A DNA stretch of 35,536 nucleotides from JAZTZP01 sp045637525 (GTDB lineage: Bacteria > Bacillota > Clostridia > UBA1381), in assembly GCA_045637525.1 (NCBI GenBank), contig JAZTZP010000166.1:1-35536 (forward strand), read 5' to 3'. Shown here one piece after another: positions 9,701 through 16,998 of this stretch. Position 1 is the first letter of the stretch; each line of letters begins with the position of its first letter. The translations under genes were made by a program, and so were the position numbers. The notes beneath the pieces are model-generated. The model was not told where the DNA came from. It made no database searches and saw only the letters and a program-made list of their open reading frames with translations.

Positions 9701-10279
9701 TGGGATACATATCTTCCTATAAGGATAAATAATGGAGATTACGCTCAGGATATGGAATGGACTGGCGTGTCAGATTTAAGTGCAGAAGTATATACCATGA
9801 TAGATGATGAATTTATGTACGTAGGTGCGGTGGTAACAGATGATGTTATGTATGATAAGGATACGCCTCAGCGTGTATGGAACAATGACTCAATTCAGTT
9901 TGCTGTTGCAACTGAAAGAAGGGCAGGAGCAAGAAACAGTGAATTTGGTCTCGGATTTTCAAACGGAAAGGTAACTCTTCAAAGATACACATCTCAGGCA
10001 ATAAATAACGGAGTTGTTGAAGTTACGTTTGATGAGCAAACAGAGTATGCGGTAAAACGCTACGAAAACGAAAAGAAAACCGTTTATGAGCTTAAAATGA
10101 AGCTGTCTGATATTTATGATGTTGTTCCTGATGTCAAAGTTTTAAAGAGCATAGTTTTCGGAGTTTGTTTAAATGACCATGACGGAGATTCCAGAGGTTG
10201 GATGGAATATACAGGCGGCGGTATTGCACGACCGAAAGATACTTCCCTCTATATGGTTCTTCCTGTTTACGGAAACTAA
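6785..10279 (+). CDS. Large secreted multimodular clan-A glycoside hydrolase with CBM9-like C-terminus
   Basis: Start 6785 is chosen over in-frame 6755 because GGAG at 6771-6774 fits it and because 6755 overlaps the preceding gene and delays the signal peptide (MKAFKRILSVILALNLALS). The protein is 1164 residues. Modules in order: signal (1-26); LamG-like (about 30-230); Ig-like (about 245-360); TIM-barrel catalytic region (about 370-680); beta-sandwich domains (about 690-945); and a CBM9-like domain (about 952-1164; LIDGKIDSGEWD, NDSIQFAV, DDVMYD). Candidate acid/base is E482 in ELFNEYHYQ and nucleophile E590 in ILSELSYT, 108 apart. The usual NEP is NEY here. It is the last gene of the secreted set, 19 bp after the SLH gene. 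Confidence 0.82.
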   Translation: MKAFKRILSVILALNLALSILPCAFAKTDDGTDYTILLSENFDSTLSKSSYGTFSIDSGSYATTTDSDGKAAKIALIGTEKKAMQFVLNEPISEGTVYIGYDYFGEKTGDAQDFYIASPENEEIFGDSMGLFFDNGKLRIYPSLDRNNYSSFSGGLDAKPNEWHRVDSWLDFDAKVAYFYLDGVLITSTDIGDQQMTFAGWGRTIRSATEKDGVEYIDSLDILHIKEHNPQTVINEASSIPDHWKANSRVEISTEVLGGTFFDEEAKLSVSVTNLMKDDMSGKLNLKVTNDTGEIVCDEIRDISVNKNESNQEEFVLRLAKFGYYDVYASFENPEYTAQGYQAGVVEYTIVRAKESEVQNLMLGYSAHTTRGQGISEVSRWNGVLSKLGFSIARENLDWVDFQLKTGDPMVLTERQKAVIKAAKENNIRLFTIISGSQGAHSVNFIPESQKELDNFHKFVYEMVKAVQEVSPESNYVELFNEYHYQERYQNNPKAAVAMQKVGYEAAHAADPDIIVCGGATGRFPLEWMEGVLKEGFGDYIDAFSGHPYSVEARPEDVTYSNGTSVQQTKAGRELLDKYGYQDKEIILSELSYTAAAVCETEVDQAKYGIRQYIMTSPLVEEFIWYNAINKKDYGTQSVTEQNFGLLKASANDVGVPYQAKPVALAFGAYNDLLAQGENLGRVETDDEDIYIYKFKTRNNEDVIAVWNWLDEIETIGLNLGTDTAELYDMYGNKTDIKADENGVFNLAISGEPVYIKGNITKTELTSSSFKQPYTDFEVCMGESYSIPLNLPAVEGAEVEVTADDNFNITRADFEKLEFTVGFDAPENSAIKVNVKKNGRVFYQYDIVITYVEPIVYKGVLKAYNTERYMWEINISNARKSDISATLTINEPESLAGKTFTINKIVAGDSRKIRVNIPIKDINTEKISMSGTIDVTSKDGTQKIPVNISEFIGCIKYTKKSPLIDGKIDSGEWDTYLPIRINNGDYAQDMEWTGVSDLSAEVYTMIDDEFMYVGAVVTDDVMYDKDTPQRVWNNDSIQFAVATERRAGARNSEFGLGFSNGKVTLQRYTSQAINNGVVEVTFDEQTEYAVKRYENEKKTVYELKMKLSDIYDVVPDVKVLKSIVFGVCLNDHDGDSRGWMEYTGGGIARPKDTSLYMVLPVYGN

Positions 10280-10409
10280 AATTTCTTGAAAGATTATTCC
10301 CTGCACGATTTACCCGGTTGCTGTACGGGGAGTTTTCTGAAGAGGATAAGGATTTACTGTGAAGAACCTTTTGGAACAAAAAAAGTGAAAAACAATAGGA
10401 GTAGGAGAC

Positions 10410-11552
10410 ATGCTTACAAAAGAACAAGAAAAATGGATAGAGGAGTTATTTTCACAATGTGAAAATAAAATTTACTCAGTTATGGATGATATATCCATAG
10501 ACTATCCTACGGATATAAGAGGAAATACTAAAAAATATGAAGAAACGGAGCATCCACCATTTAACTGGACAAGTGGTTTTTTTGGCGGTATGATGTGGAT
10601 TTTATATCTTCAGACGGGAAAGGAAAAGTACAAACAAAGAGCCATAAGATGTAGCGAACGTATGCAGGAAGCATTAGGGAATAATGAAAATTTTTATTGC
10701 CTTGACAATCATGATTTGGGGTTTGTATTCGGTCTTACATCTGTAGCTCATTACAGAATATTAAATGATGAGAATGCAAAAATCAGAGGACTTCATGCCG
10801 CAACTTTGCTTTTGGGAAGATATAATCCAAATGGTGATTTCTTAAGAGCGTGGAGTGTTAATAACGTACTTGGAAATGATGTAAGAGGATATGCAATAAT
10901 AGACTCAATGCTTAATTTACCGTTGCTTTATTGGGCATCGGAAGTTACAGATGATCCAAGGTTTGAAGTTATTGCAATAAACCATGCAGATACCCTGGTA
11001 AGAAAATTTATAAAACCTGACGGTTCTGTATATCATATTGTAAATTTTGATCCGAATACAGGAGAAGTTAAGGATTATCCGAGAGGACAGGGTTATGAAT
11101 CCGGCTCAGCATGGTCAAGAGGTCAGGCGTGGGCAATATACGGATTTATGATGTCATATATACATACTAACAATAAAAAATATTTAGATGCAGCAAAAGG
11201 CGTTGCAGATTACATAATAGCCAATATGGGAGATTTTAAAATTCCTCCGGTTGACTATATGCAGCCTGAAAAACCTGAAATTATAGACTCATCGGCGGGA
11301 GCGGCAACAGCTTGCGGAATGATAGAACTTTCAAGAGCGTTAGAAGATGGTCAAAAATATGAGGATTTTGCAATTAAACTTTTAAAAGGTTTGTATGAGG
11401 ATTGTGATTTTTCAGATAAGAATCAGGCAATACTTCAAAACTCAAGAGAACTGTATCATGGCGGAAATAATTTCCCGATTATTTATGCAGATTATTTCTT
11501 AATAGAAGCTTTGATTAAATTAATGGGAAAAACAGATTTCTTTATGTGGTAA
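10410..11552 (+). CDS. GH88-family unsaturated glucuronyl hydrolase
   Basis: A 380-residue protein without a signal peptide, so cytoplasmic. GH88-type features are the aromatic early segment (FNWTSGFFGGMMW), D102 in NHDLGF, D165 in IIDSMLNLPLLYWAS, and SWSRGQAW-like SAWSRGQAWAIYGF. Two such Asp residues are catalytic in characterised unsaturated glucuronyl hydrolases (D88 and D149 in the Bacillus GL1 enzyme). Family members hydrate the C4-C5 double bond of terminal unsaturated uronate on lyase-generated oligosaccharides and release 4-deoxy-5-keto uronate. GGAG sits about 10 bases before the ATG. It is followed by esterase, isomerase and transporter genes, consistent with intracellular breakdown of imported acidic oligosaccharides. 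GH105 is a less likely alternative. Confidence 0.88.
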   Translation: MLTKEQEKWIEELFSQCENKIYSVMDDISIDYPTDIRGNTKKYEETEHPPFNWTSGFFGGMMWILYLQTGKEKYKQRAIRCSERMQEALGNNENFYCLDNHDLGFVFGLTSVAHYRILNDENAKIRGLHAATLLLGRYNPNGDFLRAWSVNNVLGNDVRGYAIIDSMLNLPLLYWASEVTDDPRFEVIAINHADTLVRKFIKPDGSVYHIVNFDPNTGEVKDYPRGQGYESGSAWSRGQAWAIYGFMMSYIHTNNKKYLDAAKGVADYIIANMGDFKIPPVDYMQPEKPEIIDSSAGAATACGMIELSRALEDGQKYEDFAIKLLKGLYEDCDFSDKNQAILQNSRELYHGGNNFPIIYADYFLIEALIKLMGKTDFFMW

Positions 11553-11707
11553 AGGATGTAAACAATGAAAGTTTAGTTAGGAGGTGTTTTGAAAAATATA
11601 ATGAATCTTGCTTTGCGGTATAGTATATATAGTAGGCATAATGTGCTATGCTACAAAGACAATAAAAGAATATGTTGAGAAAAGCCGACAAAGGGAGAGG
11701 TTTTGAG

Positions 11708-12430
11708 ATGAAAATAATAGAAAAAATTAAAAATAAATCTAATTCTCTATATGAACATAGGCAACCGATTATTGCATTTGCCGGGGATAGCGTTACTCAA
11801 GGATGCTTTGAGCTATATGTTAAAGAACAAGGTGTAGTAAAACCTGTATTCAATTCTTCTGAATCCTATGCGGAAAAGATAAAGAAGATTTTTGCATTAT
11901 TATTTCCTGCAACCAATATTACGATTGTTAATGCCGGCATTAGCGGAAATCATGCTGCAACAGGAAGTAAGAGGTTAAATCAGGATGTGCTTGCGTTTAA
12001 TCCTGACTTAACGGTGGTCTGCTATGGATTAAACGATTCAAATGATAAGGAAGAGGGGTTGGCGTCGTATAAATCGTCTCTTCGGAAAATATTTAAAGAT
12101 TTAAAAGATGCAGGCAGTGAAGTTATATTTATGACACCTAATATGTGTACAAATAGAGTAGACTATTCAATAAAAGAAAAAGAAATTCAAGATGCGGCTT
12201 TGAGAGTGGTGAAAACTGTTAATGAAGGTTGGCTTGAAAAATATATTGAAGAAGCAAAAAAAGTTTGTGAGGAAGAAAATGTTCCGGTATGTGACTGTTA
12301 CAGTATGTGGAAAACATTAGATGATAGCGGAGTAGATATTACCTCAATTCTTTCAAATAAACTGAATCATCCAATTAAAGAAATGCATTGGATGTTTGCG
12401 TATGAATTAGTAAAAACAATGTTTAATTAG
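11708..12430 (+). CDS. Cytoplasmic SGNH/GDSL-type esterase
   Basis: Start 11708 is preferred over the in-frame ATG at 11672: GGGAGAGG at 11693-11700 is correctly spaced for it, whereas 11672 has no ribosome site. The 240-residue protein shows the SGNH blocks: GDSVTQG with nucleophile S28, NAGISGNHA (block II Gly), YGLNDSND (block III Asn) and a late LNHPIKEMH giving the catalytic His. No signal peptide is present. SGNH enzymes of this type often remove acetyl groups from sugars. Here it would act on imported oligosaccharides beside the GH88 enzyme, while the next gene encodes a secreted counterpart. The exact substrate is unknown. Confidence 0.82.
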   Translation: MKIIEKIKNKSNSLYEHRQPIIAFAGDSVTQGCFELYVKEQGVVKPVFNSSESYAEKIKKIFALLFPATNITIVNAGISGNHAATGSKRLNQDVLAFNPDLTVVCYGLNDSNDKEEGLASYKSSLRKIFKDLKDAGSEVIFMTPNMCTNRVDYSIKEKEIQDAALRVVKTVNEGWLEKYIEEAKKVCEEENVPVCDCYSMWKTLDDSGVDITSILSNKLNHPIKEMHWMFAYELVKTMFN

Positions 12431-12448
12431 TTTGAAGGAGAGTGTATT

Positions 12449-14185
12449 ATGAAAAAAATATTGTCTGCTATTTTATGCTTTGTTATGTTTATATCTTTAG
12501 TTACGGTTGCCTCTGCATCAGAAACCGAATATTCACTTTTAAACAGTAACTATGTCCGTCTTTTGGGCAGAGGCGAGGTAATTGGAAAAAGCAGATGCTT
12601 CAATTGGCCAAACGCCGGATTTGAATTTGAATTTTCGGGAACTAAAGCAGAAGTGTATGTAGACCAGGCGATTTTTACCGCTGCACCTAACGGAAGCTTC
12701 TTTAATGTCGCTGTTTATGACAAGGATACGTTAGTAAGAGTTACACGAATGAAAATTGACACCGGTTGGAACACCATTTACGAAGAGCAAAATGGTGATC
12801 CATCTGTTAAAAAGATTATGGTTGTCCGCTCTTCTGAGGCTGTCCGTGGTACTGTCAGAATGAGCAAAATCAAATGTGATGCGATTCCAACGGCATCATC
12901 TCCGAGAGCAAAGCTTATTGAGTTTATCGGTGACAGTTTTACAGCAGGCTACGGCAACTCGCCTGATCTTTCGTCGGAAGCTAACTACTGTGCAGAAAAT
13001 ACGGATAACTGGAATTCATACACAGGTTTTGTTGCAAGACACTATAATGCTGATAACAATGTTATCGCTTATCAGGGTAAAGGTGTTTATGCAAACTATA
13101 GCTTAAGCAATCTTAGTGATACGATGTCTCATCAGTTTGAATACGAAGAAATTTATGTAGATGTCCCTGAACGCAATATGTCAACTCGTGCATCGCACAA
13201 ATTTTATAAATATCAACCGCAGCTTATTATAATCTGGCTCGGCACAAATGATGCTTCGGCACAGGTAGAACAGAATACGTTCAGAACCGCTTATGCTGCT
13301 CTTGTTGACAACGTAAGGAATAAGTATCCGAATGCTGTGATTCTGAATATGGCACTTGTGGGCTCGATGTACTATGATGTGATTTTTGAAGTGGTAAACG
13401 ATGAATCCCGTGGAGAAAAGAACAGGTTTTATATGCTTGAGCTTGATAAGTTCACCAGTACTAATGTAGGACATCCTGATATTGCTGAAGATCGGAGAAT
13501 TGCGAATAAAATTATTGAAAAAATCGATTCAATCAAGGATGTTTGGAATGTTCCCCTTGTTGGTGAAGATGATACACATTTATTATCAATGAGAGCAAAT
13601 TACAACACCGGCGAGCTTGCGGTATTTGGAAGTACTGAAGCTAAAGGTGATAATGTTTCTATTCTGGTTATGAAACCCGGCTCAGCGATTGAAAATAAGT
13701 CGGCTAATGAAGATGAAATTGCTTATGTGTTACAGTCACAAACCTCTGCTGCGGGAGAATATTCCTTTGAATTTGTTGTTGAAAAGATTTCCGGAGAATA
13801 TACATTATATTTAAACTCAAATTCTTTGAATGATTTACAGGAAAAGCAATTTATATTTAAAAAGGTAATTCCTGAAATGACGGTTACATCCGGCGGTGAG
13901 ACAGTAAAATTTATGACCGATATTTCTTCCGGCAGGGATATTAAAGTTGTATTAAGCGGTTTTGATGTTCCTGATACAGACTTTGCAGGGATGCTTGCAT
14001 TGGCACAGTATTCAAAGGGAAGGTTAAAAAATGTAACAATTGCTGATGCTTCAAAGGATTCACAGGCTTACGGTTCTGAAGTTGTTTTGAATACAACCGT
14101 TAATGATACGACCGACACTATTCGTGTATTCTATATGAATAAAATATCACTCGCTCCCATCACAGGAACCTATGATATAAAATAA
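12449..14185 (+). CDS. Secreted CE2-like carbohydrate esterase with C-terminal beta domain
   Basis: A 578-residue protein with a signal peptide (about 1-24, ending SASA). Residues about 30-145 resemble the N-terminal jelly roll of carbohydrate esterase family 2 (LLGRGEV, WPNAGFEFEFSGT). Residues about 150-365 are an SGNH domain with IGDSFTAGYGN (nucleophile S163), WLGTNDAS (block III) and VGHPDIAEDRR (candidate catalytic His). CE2 enzymes deacetylate plant polysaccharides. A C-terminal extension of about 200 residues contains beta strands of Ig-like character found in many clostridial secreted enzymes. A GAAGGAGAG ribosome site lies just after the upstream stop. It probably de-esterifies glycans outside the cell before uptake. 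Confidence 0.82.
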   Translation: MKKILSAILCFVMFISLVTVASASETEYSLLNSNYVRLLGRGEVIGKSRCFNWPNAGFEFEFSGTKAEVYVDQAIFTAAPNGSFFNVAVYDKDTLVRVTRMKIDTGWNTIYEEQNGDPSVKKIMVVRSSEAVRGTVRMSKIKCDAIPTASSPRAKLIEFIGDSFTAGYGNSPDLSSEANYCAENTDNWNSYTGFVARHYNADNNVIAYQGKGVYANYSLSNLSDTMSHQFEYEEIYVDVPERNMSTRASHKFYKYQPQLIIIWLGTNDASAQVEQNTFRTAYAALVDNVRNKYPNAVILNMALVGSMYYDVIFEVVNDESRGEKNRFYMLELDKFTSTNVGHPDIAEDRRIANKIIEKIDSIKDVWNVPLVGEDDTHLLSMRANYNTGELAVFGSTEAKGDNVSILVMKPGSAIENKSANEDEIAYVLQSQTSAAGEYSFEFVVEKISGEYTLYLNSNSLNDLQEKQFIFKKVIPEMTVTSGGETVKFMTDISSGRDIKVVLSGFDVPDTDFAGMLALAQYSKGRLKNVTIADASKDSQAYGSEVVLNTTVNDTTDTIRVFYMNKISLAPITGTYDIK

Positions 14186-14226
14186 CTAAAGTAAATAATT
14201 TAATTAAAAGAAAGGATGTTGATGTA

Positions 14227-14802
14227 ATGAAAATGGTAAAAGATAAGAAAATTTTGGTTGGTGCGGATTTTGCAGGTTATCCGCTAAAAGAGGCGGTTTG
14301 TGAGCATCTCCGCAAAAAGGGCTGGGAAATTACAGATGTAGGTGTAAAAGCTGATTCTGATCCTGATGATACAGATTTGATGTTTCACAGAGTGGGACTT
14401 AGAGCCGGAGCAATGATTTCAGAGGGTGAGTTTGAAAGAACATTACTTTTCTGTGGAACAGGAATGGGAATACATATTGCGGCATCAAAATGTCCTCATG
14501 TTCATGCAGGAGTGGTTGAGAGCGTTCCTGCTGCTCTTCGTGCGATTACGGGAAATGGTGTAAATGTATTAGCTATGGGTGCATTCTATGTTGCACCAGC
14601 TATGGGGTGTGATATAGCAGATGCATATTTAAATGCCGAACTCGGAAGTGGCTACGAATGGTGGCATAATTTCTATGAATTCCATAAACTTGCAATAGAT
14701 GAACTTGAAGCATTTGATTACGAAGAATATAAAAAGAATAATTTCAAGGTAAATAAGCTCGGGGATTTTGATTTAACTCTTGAAACTAAGCCGGAAGAAT
14801 AA
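14227..14802 (+). CDS. Divergent RpiB/LacA/LacB-family isomerase, possibly DhuI-like
   Basis: A 191-residue member of the RpiB/LacAB family: ILVGADFAGYPLKEAV near the N-terminus, LLFCGTGMGIHIAASK with the conserved CGTG cysteine, and NVLAMGAF. It departs from true RpiB in having Phe where the DHAG histidine sits, in lacking the second active-site His (VES replaces the usual AHD region), in lacking the C-terminal Arg pair, and in carrying about 40 extra C-terminal residues. The known precedent is streptococcal DhuI, an RpiB-family ketol-isomerase of 4-deoxy-5-keto uronate encoded with a GH88 enzyme. The GH88 gene four kilobases upstream makes that role attractive here. It could instead act on another sugar phosphate. 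The DhuI assignment is inference. Confidence 0.8.
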   Translation: MKMVKDKKILVGADFAGYPLKEAVCEHLRKKGWEITDVGVKADSDPDDTDLMFHRVGLRAGAMISEGEFERTLLFCGTGMGIHIAASKCPHVHAGVVESVPAALRAITGNGVNVLAMGAFYVAPAMGCDIADAYLNAELGSGYEWWHNFYEFHKLAIDELEAFDYEEYKKNNFKVNKLGDFDLTLETKPEE

Positions 14803-14840
14803 GATATAGTAAGATGATTGAGAAAGAAGGATTAGAGATT

Positions 14841-15203
14841 ATGGAAATTTGCGGAAAAAAACAATGGGTAATACCTGATGGATACTTAAACAGCACAAAG
14901 AATGGTCCATATGAAAGTCATGAATCTGTATGTGTCCTTAATTTGTCAAATGAAAAAGCAGATATAGAAATGACTGTGTTTTTTGAGGACAGAGAGCCAA
15001 TTAGCGGTTTTTGCGCTGAATGTTTATCGATGCGTGGAAAGCATATAAGACTTGATAAATTAATAAATAAAGATGAAATGGTAATTCCTAAAGATGTTCC
15101 GTATGCACTTTTGGTACAGAGTAATGTACCGATAGTTTGTCAGTATAGCAGGATGGATGTTTCACAGGCAGAAATGACACTGATGACTACAATGGCATAT
15201 TGA
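14841..15203 (+). CDS. Anabaena sensory rhodopsin transducer (ASRT) family protein
   Basis: Start 14841 is chosen over in-frame 14814 because GAAGGA (14826-14831) is nine bases before it and no ribosome site precedes 14814. The protein is 120 residues, the normal family length. Family signatures are KQWVIPDGYL at the N-terminus, ESHESVCVLNLSNEKA, MTVFFEDREPI, GKHIRLD, PYALLVQSNVPIVCQYSR and a terminal TTMAY. ASRT is a beta-sandwich protein that partners with sensory rhodopsin in Anabaena, but most relatives are proposed to be small-molecule or sugar-binding proteins in catabolic operons. No rhodopsin gene is present here. It probably binds a sugar acid or intermediate of this pathway; the actual role is unknown. 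Confidence 0.85.
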   Translation: MEICGKKQWVIPDGYLNSTKNGPYESHESVCVLNLSNEKADIEMTVFFEDREPISGFCAECLSMRGKHIRLDKLINKDEMVIPKDVPYALLVQSNVPIVCQYSRMDVSQAEMTLMTTMAY

Positions 15204-15217
15204 TTTGTATATACAAA
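15204..15217. promoter_or_regulatory. 14-bp perfect palindrome, candidate GntR/AraR-type operator
   Basis: TTTGTATATACAAA is a perfect inverted repeat right after the ASRT stop codon. Its form resembles operators of GntR-family repressors such as AraR of Bacillus subtilis (core TTGTACGTACAA). A small hairpin-capable repeat, GATACA with TGTATC, follows at 15224-15241. No regulator gene is in the window, so the binding protein is unknown. Confidence 0.45.
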
Positions 15218-15303
15218 AATTATGATACACTTTGTTGTATCGGTTGATATAAATATTGGGAGTTTAAGCTTATAAGAATTGGCGATAAGTGCGACCATTA
15301 TCT

Positions 15304-15330
15304 TTGTGAGAAAAAATATTGTGGTATGAT
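15304..15330 (+). promoter_or_regulatory. Weak candidate promoter for the transporter genes
   Basis: An extended -10 element, TGG followed by TATGAT (15325-15330), lies about 140 bases before the binding-protein gene. The best -35, TTGTGA at 15304-15309, is only 15 bases away, so the call rests mainly on the extended -10. Confidence 0.3.
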
Positions 15331-15430
15331 TATGAAAATAGAAAGGCGGTATTTAATAAATGAAAAACTAAAATTTCAGTGTATCAAGAGATGAAGGTTA
15401 TATAATATCTTTGTGTCTTTGGAGATTAAG

Positions 15431-15475
15431 ATGAAGTATGCTAAAAAAATTATAATTAGGAGGAATTTAAAATGA
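15431..15475 (+). CDS. Possible 14-codon leader ORF overlapping the binding-protein start
   Basis: ATG at 15431 is preceded by GGAG at 15421-15424 and encodes MKYAKKIIIRRNLK, stopping at TGA 15473-15475, which overlaps the next ATG (15472) as ATGA. The in-frame AGG AGG codons (15458-15463) are also the Shine-Dalgarno sequence of the binding-protein gene. Ribosomes on this ORF would therefore cover that site. It could be chance, since the spacing and length are easily met in AT-rich DNA. Confidence 0.3.
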   Translation: MKYAKKIIIRRNLK

Positions 15476-16905
15476 AAAGGAATTTAACAAAATTAGTATC
15501 AGTTTTATTGAGTGGTGTGATTGTTGCAAGTGTATTGGTGGGTTGTGATTCATCAGACAAGGAGGCTGGTTTAACAGAAGACGGGAAGATATTGCTTCAA
15601 GTTTCAACGACTCAGAAAGAAGTTAATGAAGAGGAGTATAATAAGTCAATAGAAAGATATAAAGAATTTGAAGATTTTTATGCGAAAGAATATCCAAATT
15701 CAAAAGGTGTTTCTATAGAGCCTCATTATTATAACTATAATGTAAAAGATTATGCAGCTATGGCAACAGGCAATCAGCTTGCTACATATTATTATGTGCC
15801 ATTAACAGAAGCTAAGGGTATCATGGAGGCAGGGTATGGAAAAGATATCACGAAGTGGATGGAAGAATATGGATATCTTACAGGTATAGATGAAAAGATA
15901 AAAAAGAACATTGTAAAAGATGGAAAAGTTTATCTTATGCCTAGATCAGTTTATTCGGTAGGTATTGCCGTAAACATGGATTTGATGAAGCAAGCAGGAT
16001 ATGTTAAGGAAGACGGAACTCCGCATCAGCCTGCAACATTTGAAGAACTTGCTGAAATGGCAGGAGAAATTACAAAGAGAACAGGCAAACCCGGATTTAT
16101 CCTTCCTACAACAGGTAATGCTGGTGGTTGGAGATTTACTCCTGTTGCTTGGGCGTATGGCGTTGAATTTATGAAACAGGATAAAGATGGTAAATGGCAG
16201 GCTACATTTAACACTCCTGAATGTGTGCAGGCTTTGCAGTGGGTTAAAGATCTGAAATGGAAGTATAATGCTATTCCTGAAAATGTACTTATAGATAATG
16301 CCAAACAGAGAAACTCATTTGGTGCCGGTGAAGCTGCTATGACATTTGCAGAAGGTTCATCAACAACAGCATTCTTAGCAGGTGGCATGCAAAAAGATAA
16401 TCTTGGGTTTATTCAAATGCCTGCAGGCCCTGTTCGTCATGTTACTTTAATTGGTGGAGGATACAACGTATTTAACTCAAATGCTACGGATGAGCAGATT
16501 GATGCAGCATTTAAATATTTGGATTGGGTTGGCTTAGGTAGAAAATTTGATGACGAAGTAAAATCAAAGATGATAGAAGATATTCAGCTTAAAATTGATA
16601 ATGGTGAACAAATTGGTGTTTTAAATTCATCACCTTATACTGATGATGATCCCAAACGTGCTTTTGAAATTCAACTTAATACTGTAGATATGGCAAATGT
16701 TAACATGAATCAGGTTAAACTTTATAATGACCAATCAAACATTGAGTGGCAACAGGAAGAACCGGTAGAAGCACAGGCACTTTATGCAGTACTTGATAAT
16801 GCAATTCAGGCTGTTTTGACAGATGAAAATGCAGACTGTGCTAAGCTTATTGAAGAAGCATGCAAAAACTTTCAGACAACTCTTGATACAGTAAATAACG
16901 GCTGA
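15472..16905 (+). CDS. ABC sugar transporter substrate-binding lipoprotein
   Basis: A 477-residue extracellular solute-binding protein of family 1. The lipoprotein signal peptide ends in the lipobox LVGC, with lipidation expected at C25. Typical segments are KDGKVYLMPRSVYSVGIAVN (hinge region) and GAGEAAMTFAEGSS. The ribosome site AGGAGG at 15458-15463 is optimal. Two permease genes follow and no ATPase gene does, the common layout for CUT1 oligosaccharide importers that share an MsmX-type ATPase encoded elsewhere. Linkage to GH88 and esterases suggests an acidic or acetylated oligosaccharide ligand, similar in logic to rhamnogalacturonan importers of Bacillus. The ligand itself cannot be read from sequence. 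Confidence 0.9.
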   Translation: MKRNLTKLVSVLLSGVIVASVLVGCDSSDKEAGLTEDGKILLQVSTTQKEVNEEEYNKSIERYKEFEDFYAKEYPNSKGVSIEPHYYNYNVKDYAAMATGNQLATYYYVPLTEAKGIMEAGYGKDITKWMEEYGYLTGIDEKIKKNIVKDGKVYLMPRSVYSVGIAVNMDLMKQAGYVKEDGTPHQPATFEELAEMAGEITKRTGKPGFILPTTGNAGGWRFTPVAWAYGVEFMKQDKDGKWQATFNTPECVQALQWVKDLKWKYNAIPENVLIDNAKQRNSFGAGEAAMTFAEGSSTTAFLAGGMQKDNLGFIQMPAGPVRHVTLIGGGYNVFNSNATDEQIDAAFKYLDWVGLGRKFDDEVKSKMIEDIQLKIDNGEQIGVLNSSPYTDDDPKRAFEIQLNTVDMANVNMNQVKLYNDQSNIEWQQEEPVEAQALYAVLDNAIQAVLTDENADCAKLIEEACKNFQTTLDTVNNG

Positions 16906-16912
16906 TTATATG

Positions 16913-16945
16913 AGGCTATGTAGGCGTATATAGCTTGCATAGCCT
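16913..16945 (+). other. Intergenic hairpin between binding protein and permease genes
   Basis: AGGCTATG (16913-16920) pairs perfectly with CATAGCCT (16938-16945) across a 17-base loop. No U-tract follows, so it is more likely an mRNA-stabilising or processing element that raises binding-protein expression over the permeases than a terminator. Confidence 0.45.
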
Positions 16946-16998
16946 TCACAGACTTATATACTGCGTATTTATTTAAATTAACGAAAGGTATGAAAAAA

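Noticed and set aside
10280..10409. Possible gene or regulatory RNA in the gap before GH88
   Set aside because: Only a four-base-pair CCCG/CGGG stem is seen, with no clear promoter or open frame.
11589..11678. A 29-codon TTG ORF after AGGAGG at 11579-11584
   Set aside because: The ribosome site is only four bases from the TTG, the product resembles nothing, and the gap looks like decayed or random sequence.
14841..15203. ASRT family member taken as evidence for a rhodopsin light-sensing system
   Set aside because: No rhodopsin or transducer gene is present, and the neighbours are all sugar genes.
16913..16945. Hairpin as a terminator of the binding-protein gene
   Set aside because: No T-tract follows, and the permeases downstream lack another clear promoter.
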